In this document: positions 48,890 through 60,953 of the stretch, in pieces
How the letters are laid out: every line of letters begins with the position of its first letter
How positions within the stretch are numbered: position 1 is the stretch's first letter
Assembly: GCF_025698545.1 (NCBI RefSeq)
Contig: NC_068577.1
Location: 2,637,501-2,701,500, forward strand
Length of the DNA stretch: 64,000 nucleotides
Reading direction: 5' to 3'
Source: Gossypium raimondii
Taxonomy: Eukaryota > Streptophyta > Magnoliopsida > Malvales > Malvaceae
Notes under the pieces: generated by a model
What the model saw: only the letters and a program-made list of their open reading frames with translations
The model's database searches: none
What the model was told of the DNA's origin: nothing
Position numbers and translations under genes: made by a program

Positions 48890-49787
48890 TGATGGTGTGG
48901 CTGCTGAGGAAGTGGGATGGAAGAAAACGTTCGAACCTAAAAATCCAAAAACCTCTCTGCTCTAATAAGCGTGTGGGGTTTAAAATTTTAGCGGGTTCGG
49001 GTCGGAATGGGAAATGGAATAGGTTTCTTGGACTAGGGCTCCGTAAGAATTTGAGGCCCGAAATATGTTTTGATCCATGTATTTATGGGTCTACTTTGGA
49101 TCCGCCATGTTTTTCCTATCAATTTGACCCAACCCACTTGAATTTTTAAAATATATTTGCAATATCTTTCTAAAATAAAAATAAAAGAAAAAGAAAATAT
49201 ATTTGCAATATAAATAAAAATATTTTTTGAAATTTAAATAAATAAAATAAAATAATTCTTTTCAATAATTTTGATATTTAAATTTCAACATTTGTATGAT
49301 TTTCTTTATCCTTAAATAAACCAATAAATGTAACAAATCAAAGTTACAATTTTACATTTATAATTTATAATAAATGTATATAAGTACGAGTTTGGAAAAA
49401 TTCTTAGACTACCATAATACATTTTATTTTTCATCATATTATTAAATTAATATTTAAAAATAATTACAATATTTAATTTAGAATTATTAGTAAAAAGTTG
49501 AAATAAAATAGAAGTTGTGATAATTATAGATTTAAAACAATTATAATTTAATATAAATTAGGATGACATTTAAAAATAATTAGAATTAGAATTAAAATTA
49601 AATATTATTAAGTATATTTTTACATTTAATTTTTATTCTTAATAATCTAACATGAAAAAACTGATTTATTGAGTTTTAAATCAGAATTTTACAGTTCAAC
49701 ATGGGGAAACATTGCATGGCTTATCCAAAAGATAACAAACATCGAATCAAAGTCGAGTAGCATTCATGGATCTCTACGCCGTTAACA
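48890..49787. other. Intergenic, upstream of RBM28-like gene
   Basis: About 200 GC-richer bases just upstream probably hold the promoter and 5' leader; the rest is AT-rich. The 102-codon plus-strand open frame at 48841-49149 overlaps the first exon in antisense and shows no domain. Confidence 0.5.
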
Positions 49788-50113
49788 TAAGGTTAAAATA
49801 TGCCTATAGTGATTGTAGTTTTCAAAAATTAGGAATATAGTTCCTATACTTGTATTTAATCCCTTTATTTTTTTAGATTTTAAAATTCTGGTTCGTTAAT
49901 AATTTTAATATTTTCTTGTTGAATTCAGTTAATTTCATTTTTTTAATTACATAATTATGTGTGTAGTTTTTTATTTCAAAATGTCACATCAACAAATTTA
50001 AAAAAAAGAAATACAAGTTTAACAAAAATATTAAATTCCTAAAAATACAAGTACAAAGACTGAAATCTTAATTTTCGAAATCTACAAAGACTATATGCAC
50101 ATTTTAACCTTAA
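49788..50113. mobile_element. Foldback MITE-like element, 326 bp
   Basis: Inverted ends of about 100 bases. Left: AAGGTTAAAATATGCCTATAG...TTGTAG. Right, in complement: AAGGTTAAAATGTGCATATAG...TTTGTAG. Both continue to CCTATACTTGTATTTAA / CTTTGTACTTGTATTTTT. No coding frame. Confidence 0.65.
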
Positions 50114-50530
50114 TATAATTGTTAAAGTTGTACATCGTGAATCTCATCACTTGTTAAAATAATAAAATACAATGGCAAAAATAAGAGAATCTGTAAGGAC
50201 GATCGGAGTTACGACTGAATCCCATTTAATATAATACTGGATTTTTTCTCTGCCCGTATGTTTTTATTTTCTTATTATGTGATTATTCTTTTGTCATTAT
50301 TCACGTCTATTAAATTAACGAATTTACAATTTGATTAAGATAAATACAAACAGTAAAGAGAGTCTTCCACTACCTTTGAGTTCTTTATTTTTCGACCCAA
50401 AGGTCAGGATGAAAACGAGCATCTGACACTAAACAAGCAATTAGGAACATTGGAGTTTGGGGGACATACCTCAACTTACATCGATCCCATCTTCATGAAC
50501 TATATTCAAAGATCTCCAACTCCATCATCA
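50114..50530. other. Downstream region of the first lectin kinase
   Basis: Holds the probable 3' untranslated region of the gene ending at 50531; no other feature seen. Confidence 0.5.
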
Positions 50531-52924
50531 TCACCTTGGCCCAGATAACATTGAAGGTAAAACTATTGAAGGAAAGGTATCCACAGGTTCAAGAGTTAAT
50601 CCATTTAGAAAATCTTCATTCAGGCTACCTGTAACATCAACTGAACCCTCAAAAAGCTTCACCACTGTGGACATAGAAGGCCTCCTCGCATATTCAGTTT
50701 GTAAGCACCATGCAGCAACCTTCATCAACTCCACAACTTCGGCTGCATTCGACTGCATATCATCGCTACACTTATCGACTAAATCCATGAGTTGCCCTTC
50801 TTCTTGCTTTCTCTTAAAAAGTCCCAATAAATGCATATCTTCTTCCTGTTGAGATACATCAACGTTTCGTCGTCCACATAAGATTTCTAGGACAACAATA
50901 CCAAAGCTATAGACATCTACCTTTTCGGTTATACACGAGCTTAACCATTCAGGAGCCATATAACCAGGGGTTCCCCTCATCGCTGTTATGACTCGACTTT
51001 GGTCTTTTCCGATTAATTTCGACAACCCAAAATCTGAAATTTTGGCATTAAAATTCTCATCTAAAAGGATATTTTGAGGTTTGATGTCTAAGTGAATTAT
51101 CTTTTGGTTGCACTCTTCATGAAGATAGGCTAATCCCTTGGCTATATCTAAAATGATTTTCCTTCTAATCTGCCAACCAAGATCAAGATCTCGATTTTGA
51201 TTGAAGATCCATCGGTCTAGCGATCCATTAGCCATGTACTCGTAAACTAAAAGTCTATTAGAACTTTCAGCACAAAATCCAACCAAACTTACCAAATTAT
51301 AATGGTGAATGCTTCCAATTGTCTGAACTTCAGCTATGAAGGACTTGTTAACGGCACCAATGTTGAATTGATGCTTCACTGCAACATCAGAGCCCAGAGG
51401 TAAGATTCCATGAAAAACCGAACCAAATCCACCTTCACCAAGCTTGTTGCTAAAATTCTTGGTAATGTTCTTCAACTCTTCATATGAGAATCTAGTTGGC
51501 ATTCCCAACATGTTGTCTAAACAATGCTCTTCAGCTTCTTCAAACCCTTTTTCAGCTCGTAGGAAAAATAAGCCGCAGATAAGAAGCACAACAAGGACAG
51601 CTCCAAGTGTTGAACCCACAATAACAGCCCCATTCTGTCGTTTCTTTTCAGGGTAATTCTGCACCTTTATAAAAGCTGAGTTGCTGTAATAGTCACTGGA
51701 ATAGTTTTTCTCAATGGAGAATACTTGAGATAGAAAATAGCAGTAACCCAGATTATATATAGCAGCTTTGCAAGAACAATTCTTTAAACACGTTTCCTTA
51801 CAAATCTCTAATGTTATGATTGTGTCGGAGAATAAAGAGCTATATATGGGTTGAGAATAGCCCCCCTTGAGTTCGATAAAACTATGACGAACAGAAGGCT
51901 CACAAGAAATGGGTGAAACTGCATAACACCCATGATCTAGGCTTGTAGAATTTATTGGCTTAAAAAAAGTGGTTTCGCTTTCACTTACAGTGTCAAGGCA
52001 ACTGCATCCCTCTTTTGAGCAAAGGCTATATTTCCCACATGGCAATGGATAACTACATTGATCAAGGCCCAGTAAATCAATCCCCTCCCACCCAGATTCT
52101 GTCAACTCATATGCCTTCAAGTGCCCATCATTTCCCAACCGTATAAAACTACCCCAATCTCCCACATAGAAAGACCCAAACCATTTATTTTTGAATTCAA
52201 CATTATCTTCCACAGAACTTGAGTAATAGATTTGGGGAGGATTTAAATCCATGTAAGCAGTGAATACACCACGGCTGATAGCAAATGCATACAAACCTTC
52301 CCTTGGGTCGTCTGGGGATATGCTGGCTTTCAATTTCTGCCCTGGCACTAACCTTTGACCACGAACTAAAGTGTCGGTTGGGTGGTCAAACGACTGCCAA
52401 ACAATGTGGTCGGCTTTGTTAAGCAGCATAAGGTTTCCCTCTGCAGTCAAGTTTAACCTTGAAACCAACTTGCCTACTGTGCCTTGGGACCAAACCGAAG
52501 TATCGTTAGCATCTTTCAACATAAATTTGCCTTCAAAAGTGAGCTCCAACAGTGCCTGAACATCAACTGGTTTGTCCCGATTAGCTGACCATACCACTTG
52601 GGGAGGAAAGCTAGATTGAGGAAATCTATAATCACCATTAAAACTGGTATTGAAGATGGAGATAGCGAATTGGCAAGTATTACCATGATAGCTGCAGTGG
52701 AAACCACACACAAATATCCCATTAACAAGGACCGGCATCACACTAATGTCGGTCTCTGGGAAACTAAAGTCAGATGAGGGAGTGATTCTCCAGGAATTTG
52801 GTCCTCTGACAAATGATGGATACTCTTTGGTTTCAGCATCAATAAAAAATGATGACGGTACGATCAGTAAAATCAAAAGTGTGATCATCAGAAAGTAGCT
52901 AAAGGCATTCATAATCATGGTCAT
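50531..52924 (-). CDS. G-type lectin S-receptor-like Ser/Thr kinase (SD2-5-like), intact, single exon
   Basis: Plasma-membrane receptor-like kinase of 797 residues without introns. Signal peptide about 1-30. Bulb-type lectin domain about 65-190 (VVWSANRDKPV, SRLNLTAEGNLMLL, IVWQSFDHPTDTLVRGQ). EGF-like Cys cluster 290-310 (CSYPLPCGKYSLCSKEGCSC). PAN/apple-like domain about 334-420 (CKETCLKNCSCKAAIY). Transmembrane helix 433-455. Kinase domain about 495-765 with GEGGFGSVF, Lys517 (VAVKHQ), catalytic loop HLDIKPQN (611-618), DFG at 631 and APE at 657. Leu replaces Arg before the catalytic Asp, so it is a non-RD kinase, a class often tied to immune receptors. The ATG at 52924 is used; an ATG three codons in (MIMN in the paralogue) is equally possible. 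Ligand unknown. First member of a tandem cluster of four. Confidence 0.93.
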   Translation of the reverse strand: MTMIMNAFSYFLMITLLILLIVPSSFFIDAETKEYPSFVRGPNSWRITPSSDFSFPETDISVMPVLVNGIFVCGFHCSYHGNTCQFAISIFNTSFNGDYRFPQSSFPPQVVWSANRDKPVDVQALLELTFEGKFMLKDANDTSVWSQGTVGKLVSRLNLTAEGNLMLLNKADHIVWQSFDHPTDTLVRGQRLVPGQKLKASISPDDPREGLYAFAISRGVFTAYMDLNPPQIYYSSSVEDNVEFKNKWFGSFYVGDWGSFIRLGNDGHLKAYELTESGWEGIDLLGLDQCSYPLPCGKYSLCSKEGCSCLDTVSESETTFFKPINSTSLDHGCYAVSPISCEPSVRHSFIELKGGYSQPIYSSLFSDTIITLEICKETCLKNCSCKAAIYNLGYCYFLSQVFSIEKNYSSDYYSNSAFIKVQNYPEKKRQNGAVIVGSTLGAVLVVLLICGLFFLRAEKGFEEAEEHCLDNMLGMPTRFSYEELKNITKNFSNKLGEGGFGSVFHGILPLGSDVAVKHQFNIGAVNKSFIAEVQTIGSIHHYNLVSLVGFCAESSNRLLVYEYMANGSLDRWIFNQNRDLDLGWQIRRKIILDIAKGLAYLHEECNQKIIHLDIKPQNILLDENFNAKISDFGLSKLIGKDQSRVITAMRGTPGYMAPEWLSSCITEKVDVYSFGIVVLEILCGRRNVDVSQQEEDMHLLGLFKRKQEEGQLMDLVDKCSDDMQSNAAEVVELMKVAAWCLQTEYARRPSMSTVVKLFEGSVDVTGSLNEDFLNGLTLEPVDTFPSIVLPSMLSGPR

Positions 52925-53139
52925 TGCTCTCTAAGAAGAGCCAACAGCTTTCCAGGGAAGAGTGAATTAGCTGCAACAATGGCTTCAAGCTTGATAAACG
53001 AAAACAAATTCATGCTATCATATTGAGGAAAAACATGTATGCAATTTTCTTCTAAAACATCACCAAGAAAGAGGAGAAAAGTCAAATACGAGTTTGAGGA
53101 ATAGCAAGGATTTTCTTTTGGAAAACAAGTAGTCATCCA

Positions 53140-53270
53140 TTAACGTTCAAAATGGTCAATCAATGTAGTGGGGGAGACAGCAATAAGACCTACTCTGCAA
53201 GGGTCAAACAATGTAGCGGGGGTGAGAGCAATAAGACTTAATCTGTAAAATGTTCACTTTTTGTCAACGC
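53140..53270 (-). promoter_or_regulatory. W-box cluster in a short tandem duplication upstream of the intact lectin kinase
   Basis: On the minus strand TTGACC occurs at 53154-53159 and 53202-53207, and TTGACA at 53262-53267; all contain the WRKY core TTGAC. The first two lie in a duplicated unit of about 48 bases (GTCAAWCAATGTAGYGGGGG... AGCAATAAGAC). They are 230-345 bases upstream of the start codon. WRKY control of a defence-type receptor is plausible but inferred. Confidence 0.4.
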
Positions 53271-54331
53271 CTTATTTCAGTCGCATGTGTATTGTTCATT
53301 AAACTTATACATGTAACAAAAGTTAATACAACAACTATGAAACTTGAAATCATAAAACAGGCATCGCAATTATAGATTGTTATTAATTGAGATGCAACAC
53401 TTCAAATTGTCTGTAATCATCTACAACACTGCAATCACTTGAGATGCAAAAGCCAACTATTGTCTGTAATGGCCAAAAGGACGAAGGAAGAGCAAAACTT
53501 CGAATTTATCTGTAAGTTCTTCTCAGCGACAAAGCGATTGTTGAAGCCGGCAGGTACCCTCACTCAGAGAAGAAATTTCCTTAATTTTACCTGTCGTTGC
53601 AGGGGACGAAATAGAAAGGAAGGGGGAGAGTGGGGTTGACTTACTTTTTCTTAAAGTGGAGAAACCTTCCATTGATTTCACCCTAACTTGACATGTATAG
53701 AGTAATGTTAATGCAATTATTGTATTGCAATGTCATACATGGATGCTTTCTACGAGATGAGTCCTCAATTCATCTCTGCTGTTGCAAAATGCCCTGGGGG
53801 GTCGTGGGCCTCCATTTGTCCGAATGATCATTATAGAGGCGAGGGACTTGGTATTGTGAGGCATAACCTGTCGAGAGGTTTTAAGAGTGTCACAATGTTA
53901 CAATCTGAGTTTCATGATGCTGCCATGAACAATTTCGAGGTTGAACTAAGCATTTTATGGTTCAAAGGGAAGCCATAGCTTTGAACTTTCGGTTTGTGTT
54001 GCATCAGTTGTGAGATGAAGAGTGTGAGCAGCTGGAATCACAGAGATATGTGTATGTTCGTTGAGAAACTGGAATACAAAAGATTTTAGACTTGAAAATT
54101 CAACATGAATTCTAATTTAACAAATAAATTTTTTTTTTTAATATTCTTTTAGCTACCTAATTTGATGCTATCAGTGGATGGATCTACCAGATAATATGAT
54201 AAATTCTTCTATATAATCAATAATGAAAACAGACAATATTCCACAACCTTTGAGTTTGGGAACATCCCTTTCATTACATTACATTCATAGTCATCAACTA
54301 TATTCGAAGATGGATCTCCTGTTCATGATCA
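53271..54331. other. Intergenic between lectin kinases 1 and 2
   Basis: Contains two short plus-strand open frames (53439-53639, 53730-53978). The second, MSYMDAFYEMSPQF..., has a coding-like look but matches no family I know. It starts at an ATG without a clear promoter. Possibly a gene fragment. Confidence 0.35.
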
Positions 54332-56717
54332 TCACCTTGGCCCAGATAACAAACATGGTAAAACTATCGAAGCAAAGGTCTCCATAGCTTCAGGAGTTAA
54401 TCCATTTTGAAAATCTTCATTCAAGTTACCTGCAACATCAACTGAGCCTTCAAAAAGCTTCACCACTATGGACATGGAAGGCCTTCTTGCATGTTTAGTT
54501 TGTACACACCATGCAGCAACCTTCATCATTTGCACAACTTCGGCAGCATTCGACTGCATATCATCGCTGCACTTATCGACTAAATCCATGAGTTGCCCTT
54601 CTTCTTGCTTTCTCTTAAAAAGCCCCAATAAATGCCTATCTTCTTCCAGATGAGATTCATCGACGTTTCGTCGCCCACACAAGATTTCTAGGACAACAAT
54701 ACCAAAGCTATAGACATCTACCTTTTCGGTTATGACCGAGCTTAACCATTCAGGAGCCATATAACCAGGGGTTCCCCTCATAGTTGTTATGACTCGACTT
54801 TGGTCTTTTCCAATTAATTTAGATAACCCAAAATCTGAAACTTTGGCATTGAAATGCTCATCTAAAAGGATATTTTGAGGTTTGATGTCTAAGTGAACTA
54901 TCTTTTGGTTGCAATCTTCATGAAGGTAGGCTAGTCCTTTAGCAATATCTAAAATGATTTTCTTTCTAATTTGCCAACCAAGGGCAAGATCTCGGTTTTT
55001 ATTGAAGATCCATCTATCTAAGGACCCATTAGCCATGTACTCGTAGACTAAAAGCCTGTTGAATTTTTGGGCACAAAATCCAACCAAACTTACCAAATTG
55101 AAATGGTGAATGCTTCCAATTGTCTGAACTTCAGTCATGAAGGACTTGTTAACTGGACCGAAACCAACAAGATGCTTCACTGCAACTTCAGAACCAGAAG
55201 GTAATGTTCCCTGAAAAATAGACCCGAATCCACCTTCACCGAGCTTGTTGCTAAAATTCTTGGTGACATTCTTCAACTCTTCATAAGAGAATCTAGTTGG
55301 CATTCCTAACATGTTGTCAAGAAAATCCTCCTCAACTTCTTGAAACCCTTTTTTAAATCTTAGAAAAATTAAAGTGCAAATAAGAAACACTCCAAAGATA
55401 GCTCCAAGAGTTGAGCCCACAATAACTGATGTATTCTGCTTTTTTCTTTCAGGGAAATGTGTCTGAAATTGTAGAATTCTGCACCTTTATAAAAGTCAAG
55501 TCGCTGGAATTAGTTTTCTTGAGGGAGTCCACTTGAGAAAGAAAATAGCAGGAGCCCTTTCGATATGTAGCAGCTTTGCAAGAACAGTTCTTTAAACAGG
55601 CTTCCTTACAATCTTCTAATGCTATTGTGTTGGAGAACAACGAGGTATACACGCGTTGAGAATAGCCGCTACTGAGCTCGAGAAAGCTCTGAAGAAGAGA
55701 ACTCTCACAAGAGATTGGTGAAATTGCAGAACACCCAAGATTTGGCGTTGTAAAATCTATTGGCCTAAAAAAAACTGCTTCGTTTTCACTTATATCGTCA
55801 GGGCAACTGCATCCCTTTTCTAAACAAACGCCATAATTTCCACATGCTAATGGGTAACTACATGGATCAATGGGGAGTAGATCAGTCCCCTCCCACCCCG
55901 ACTCTTTCAACTCATATGCCTTCAAGTGGCCATCACTTCCCAACTGTATAAAATTAGCTGAGTCCGCTACGTGGAAACTCCCGAACTGCCCATTTTTGAA
56001 TTCAGGTTCAGTAGAGAGAATAGAAGAACTTTGGTAATAGGATTGGGAAGGATCTGAATCCATATAAGCAACGAATTTACCATCAATGACAGCAAATGAG
56101 TACAGGCTTTCACTTGAATCGGCTGAGGATACATTGGCCCTCAATTTCTGCCCTGACACTAACCTTTGACCACGAACTAAAGAGTCCGTTGGATGGTCAA
56201 AGGACTGCCAAACGATGTAGTTGGTTTCGTCAAACAGCATGAGGTTTCCCTCTGCAGTTAAGTTTAACCTGGAAATGGACTTGCCTGGGGTGCTCGGGGA
56301 CCAAACCACAGTATTGTTTGCATCTTTCAAGTTAAGTTTGCCTTCTGAAGTGAGTTCCAAGAGTGCCTGCATCTCAACTGGATTGTTCGGATTAGCGGAC
56401 CATACCACTTGGGCAGAAAAGCTGGAATTACCTTCAGAACTACTCTTGAAGATGGAGACAGCAAATAGGCAATTTTCACCAACAAAGCTGCAGTGGAAAC
56501 CACAGGCAAACATTCCATAAACAAGGATCGGCCTCACACCGGCTGACTCCCAGAAGCTAAAGTCAGTCGAGGGAGTGTTTCTCCATGAATTCGGGCCATT
56601 CACAAATGAAGGGTAGTCCATGATTTCGGCGTCAATAAAAAATGAGGACGGAATGATCAGTAGAATCAAAAGTGTGATCATTACAAAGGCACTAGAGGTA
56701 TTGGTATTCATGATCAT
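54332..56717 (-). pseudogene. G-type lectin receptor-like kinase 2, interrupted by one frameshift
   Basis: Paralogue of the 50531-52924 gene. The first frame, 56717-55449 (422 residues), covers signal peptide, lectin, EGF-like and PAN domains (CLKNCSCKAATYRKGSCYFLS) and ends VQNSTISDTFP with a TGA. From about 55480 the coding continues in the next frame (KKQNTSVIVGSTLGAIFG: transmembrane helix, then an intact non-RD kinase with GEGGFGSIF, VAVKHL, HLDIKPQN, VSDFGLSKL and APE) to 54332. A net one-base shift in the juxtamembrane linker, between about 55450 and 55490, explains the break. Otherwise no stop occurs in nearly 2.4 kb. It may be a very young pseudogene, a secreted lectin-only protein, or a sequencing error. 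Confidence 0.8.
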
Positions 56718-56939
56718 GGCTCTCGAAGACGAGCAATGGCTTTCCAGGGAAGACTAAATTACTTGAATAAACTAAATAATTCATGCTATAATTCCTTGAA
56801 GAAATCACCACGAAAGAGCTGAAATTTCCAAAACAATAATTTTCTTCTAGGAAAAATGAAAATAGTTATGCTGTAGCGTTCAAAATGGAATCAATCAATG
56901 TTTAAAAAAAAATTAATTAAGTTTTTGCTCTCTTTTTTT

Positions 56940-57700
56940 TTTCACTTAATTAGGTATGTCAAAATGTATCAAATAAATCTTTTGATGTTAACTTTAATAG
57001 TTGACGTTATTGTTCTTAATTTTTTCAGTTAAAGCTATCCCGTGTTATAATCACGGCATGATATGTAATAAAAATTTATACAATATAAAAAGCAAAAAAT
57101 TATAAAATTATTAATTTTAATAAAATATTAAATTATTAAAATTATTAAATTAGTAAGAAAATATAAAAATTGTAAATTTTATAAAAAATAAAAATTATAA
57201 AATACATAAAAAACCTTTAGTCATTAACTTTAACTGTTGATCGTTAAAATTAATGACTCCAATTTTTTCAATTAAAGCCATTACGTGTTACAACACAACA
57301 TAACATGTGGCGAAAGATGATAAAAATAAAATCAGTAAAAGTATAGAAAATTATAAAATACTTCTTTTGGTACGATATATTTAAAAAATAATTTTACGAT
57401 TTTATATTTCTTTACATTTTTTATAATTTTTTCTATATTTCTATATAATTTATAATTTTTATAAAATTTTACAATTTTTTTATAATTTTTTTACCATTTT
57501 ATATTTTATTACAATTTAATACTTTTTATAATTTTTATTAATTTTCTTTCTTTCTTTTTCACACATCACGTTGTAGATGTGACATGTTGTGACTTTAACT
57601 AAAAAAATTAGGGGTGATTAAATTTAACGGTCAACCGTTAAAGTTAATGATCAAATGGCCTTTTTGATGCATTTTGATGGTTTAAGTAACTAATTGAATG
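56940..57700. mobile_element. Large foldback repeat element between lectin kinases 2 and 3
   Basis: Left end TCAAAATGTATCAAATAAATC...GATGTTAACTTTAATAGTTGAC. Right end in complement ATCAAAATGCATCAAAAAGGCC...TCATTAACTTTAACGGTTGAC. Internal segments around 57210-57300 repeat the same TTAACTTTAACTGTTGATCG / ATTACGTGTTACAACAC words, so it looks like a compound of two related elements. Centre AT-rich, no frame. Confidence 0.55.
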
Positions 57701-58165
57701 CAAAAAGGAAAAAAAAAAGGAAAGGGCTTAATTGTTTTTTTTGAAAAACTTGAGAGACTTTTTGATGCATTTTGAAAGTTCAAATATTGAATTGAATGCA
57801 AAATTACTTTTTTGAAAAAGTTTGAAAACTTTTATATTATTAAGCCTTATAATAACTATGAAAATTGATATAATAAAAGATGTATAAGCACATCACTTTA
57901 AAAAATATCTTTCCTATTTTGTTCATTTAACATTTTTTATCAATTTAGTCTAATTAATATAAGTGTTTGAAGGTGATGCATTAACCATCATTAACAAATG
58001 TCAATCAAATCAAATAGACAGATCAAAGATCGAGGCTCATATCAAAGACATTCATCAAATAATAAAATAATCTAGACTAATCAAAATTTGATTGAAACAA
58101 ATAAATAGAGTTTAACTAAAATATTATTTCTCAAATTTAACTAAAATAGGAATCATACTCAACAA

Positions 58166-58557
58166 ACATCTATCAACCAAAACTGGCCATCATGAAAGAG
58201 TTGCAACTATGCTTGACTCTCAACTGGATAGCCTCTATTAGCCGACCATACCACTTGTGGAGAAGATCTGATATGACCATCGTAACTCGTGCTGAAGATG
58301 GAGATGGCAAATAGGCAATTGTCACCATCATAGCTGCAATGGAAACCACAGACAAACGTCCCATTAACAAGGATCGGCTTCACACCAAATGACTTCCTGA
58401 AATTATAGCCAGATGATGGAGGGATTCTCCAAGATTTCGGGTCATCAACAAATGAGGGGTAGTCCATGATTTCAGCATCAACAAAAACTAACGCCGAAAT
58501 GATCAATGGCATCAAAAGAGTGATCATTAGAAAGGCGCTACAAGAATTGGTATTCAT
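58166..58557 (-). pseudogene. G-type lectin receptor-like kinase 3, truncated 5' fragment
   Basis: Begins MNTNSCSAFLMITLLMPLI and is nearly identical to the start of copy 4 (63404 downward): signal peptide and the first part of the lectin domain (FVCGFHCSYDGDNCLFAIS, VVWSANRGYPVESQA). It stops at TAG where copy 4 has CAG. Homology runs on only to about 58166 (LQLFHDGQFWLID), after which the sequence becomes unrelated AT-rich DNA. All later domains are lost. Confidence 0.85.
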
Positions 58558-59025
58558 GATCTTTGCTCTCTAAGGCGAGCAATGGCTTACCAGGGAAAAG
58601 TAAATTAGCTGCAACAATGGCGTCAACTTTGACTAACCTAAATAATTCATGCTATCATATTGAAGGAAAATAATTCTTTTACGTTTATGAAATCACCAAG
58701 AAAATGCAGAAATGTAAAAAAAAGGAGTATGACGAACAGCAAGAATTTTCTTTAGGAAAAAATAGTTAAAAAAGTGGGGGCATTGACAGCTTCTATACCC
58801 TCCCAACGCGTGCAATTTGTCAAATTCAAATAAGTCCATTTCTATGGAAAAAAAAAATGCAATATTGTGAGGTGGTTGCTTGGCATCCTCATACTCGAGA
58901 TTAGTTGAAATTTAATACCAATGGATCTGTAATGATGGACACTGGAGTTGAAGGTATTGGAGGTATTTTGAGGACTTGCATAGCCACAGCTTAATTACAT
59001 TTTCACCATGTGTTGACCCAAGTCA
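58166..59025. repeat. Segmental duplicate of 63012-63913
   Basis: The fragment of copy 3 plus about 460 bases upstream match copy 4 and its upstream region almost base for base (shared CCCTCCCAACGCGT, GTGAGGTGGTT, GATGGACACTGGAGTTGAAGG). Copy 4's side carries about 45 extra bases near 63617-63660 (GTAGCGTTCAAAACGGGATC). Similarity ends shortly after GTGTTGACCCAAGT. Confidence 0.75.
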
Positions 59026-60953
59026 AAGTGTAATTTTATCTTTAATAATTTAATGGCCTAAATAGTAATTTTACATTTTAGGGGGCTCGGCCCTGCAGTC
59101 CCTCCTTAGATTCACCTCTAAGAGTATACAGAACCAATCAAAAAGTAACATGTGACATGCCACATTGATAAATATTCTGACATGGCATGTCTCATCTATA
59201 AATATTAAAAAATATATAAAAATCATTAAAATTTGTATAAACATTTTAAAAATAATTAAAATTTTATTAAGAAATAATAAAAATTAAAAAAATATGATAA
59301 ATATTATTATAATGATGGCAAACATATCAAGATACCGAAAGCACCAAACACCAAATGATAAAGGTGGTTCATAAACTTGAATCAAACACTTGGAAACATA
59401 TACAGAACTGATTTGAATCCAATTTTGGCTATTATAAACTTGCAAGAGGGCCTTCGTTAAGCTCATGTTGAGAGCAAAAGACATCAATAAGATGACCTTA
59501 TGACACATTAGTAGAAGCCCGATAATAAAGGAAGCCCACACCCAAAATAATCCTCTACTTTAGGGTTTAAGAAGGCATCCCATACACTTACTAATGTCAC
59601 GGGGTTAGAACTTTAGTCTTACAATCTGTGTAGTTTTAGGCATTTTTTTAATTTTAAATCTACTTAAATCAGTTTAACTCTCGCAAAAACGAAAATTCTC
59701 GATAGAAATTCTCTAACGCACCGAAAATAATGTGAAAACAACTCAAAACGAAATAACAACGAAAGAACAGAAAATACTACAAGAAAGCAACACACATCAA
59801 GTATTTGAGTAAATACTCTCAATTGTATTCAATTACTATAAAGGATTAAAATTGAGTATCCTGAGAGGATAACTAATGAGAGGGAATGCCTCTATTTAGA
59901 GGATAACTAATGAGAATGCCTCTATTTATAGTTGAATTCACTCAAAACTAACGATACAGATTGAGTTACATCAACGATCAATATTAGAGAGCTAATTTAG
60001 AATTGAGATTCTTAAGGGATTGACTCAATCCTTTAAGATTACAAAATCAAATCTTATCATTATAATATCTTCTAATATTGGTTTCCTTATTTATCCTGAA
60101 AGCCTTAAATTTTCTCTTAAGTACTTTACTTGGCCACCAAGGCTTCAAGTAAAAGTGAATCGAATGAACCTCATTTCATCAATTGACCTCTATGAGATAC
60201 TCTTAGCACATTCAATACGGGCTTTGATCCGTGACCTGTGACACCGGCACACCTCCTAAGCTTACTACAAGGAGAAGACACCTTCCACTTCTTAAGTCTT
60301 GACAACCTGCTCTCAAGTTATTACCAAACATCCTAAAAACTGAAAGCATAAGTCACCCAATCAATGGATTTATAAACAATTTGCAATCAAATAAGTTGCT
60401 TTAATGAATATTTTAGCGCTTTTTCTAACTTATAGATAAAACAACTCTTCAAGAGAGTTGTAGACTTGTGAATCTCCATTAGCATGATCTTGAATTACAC
60501 CCTAATCAGAACTCTTCAACATGGTATGTGATAAAAAAAAAATCTTTCATCAAGTGAACTTCTTTTACTACTAAATTTTTATACTATGACTCTTGAAATT
60601 ATCTTTACTAGACCAAATATCTTCGCGAATTAAAACCATGAAAATTGAGTGGACTATGTCTAGTTGCAACTGATAGTACAAATGGAAGCACTAACAGGAT
60701 CATTGTTATTACAGTAATCCACAAAGGAATAAGCAACTGACAATACAACTGAAAGCAAGAACTTGATTGGTTATTACAGCAATTTGAACATGATTCTACA
60801 TCATCCTTATCTTTTACCAGTAGGAGAATGATCAGATTTTGAGAGCGGACAAGTAAACACTAGCAAAAGTTAAAAAGGGAAACAATGACAAATCTAAATT
60901 GATCCCATCTTCATCAATATCATCCTAGAACATCTCCTCCATGTCCATATTCA
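59026..60953. other. Intergenic between lectin kinases 3 and 4, repeat remnants
   Basis: AT-rich. The stretch 59620-59720 (GTGTAGTTTTAGGCA...AAAACGAAAATTCTC) resembles 30465-30560 (GTGCAGTTTTAGATG...AAAATGAGAATTTTC), so a dispersed repeat is present, possibly LTR-derived. A duplicated AGAGGATAACTAATGAGA lies near 59865-59910. No gene recognised. Confidence 0.45.

Noticed and set aside
48841-49149. 102-codon plus-strand frame over the RBM28-like first exon
   Set aside because: Antisense to a well-supported exon and promoter, with no domain; chance frame.
53730-53978. 82-codon frame as a new secreted protein
   Set aside because: No signal peptide, no known family and no promoter evidence; kept only as part of the intergenic description.
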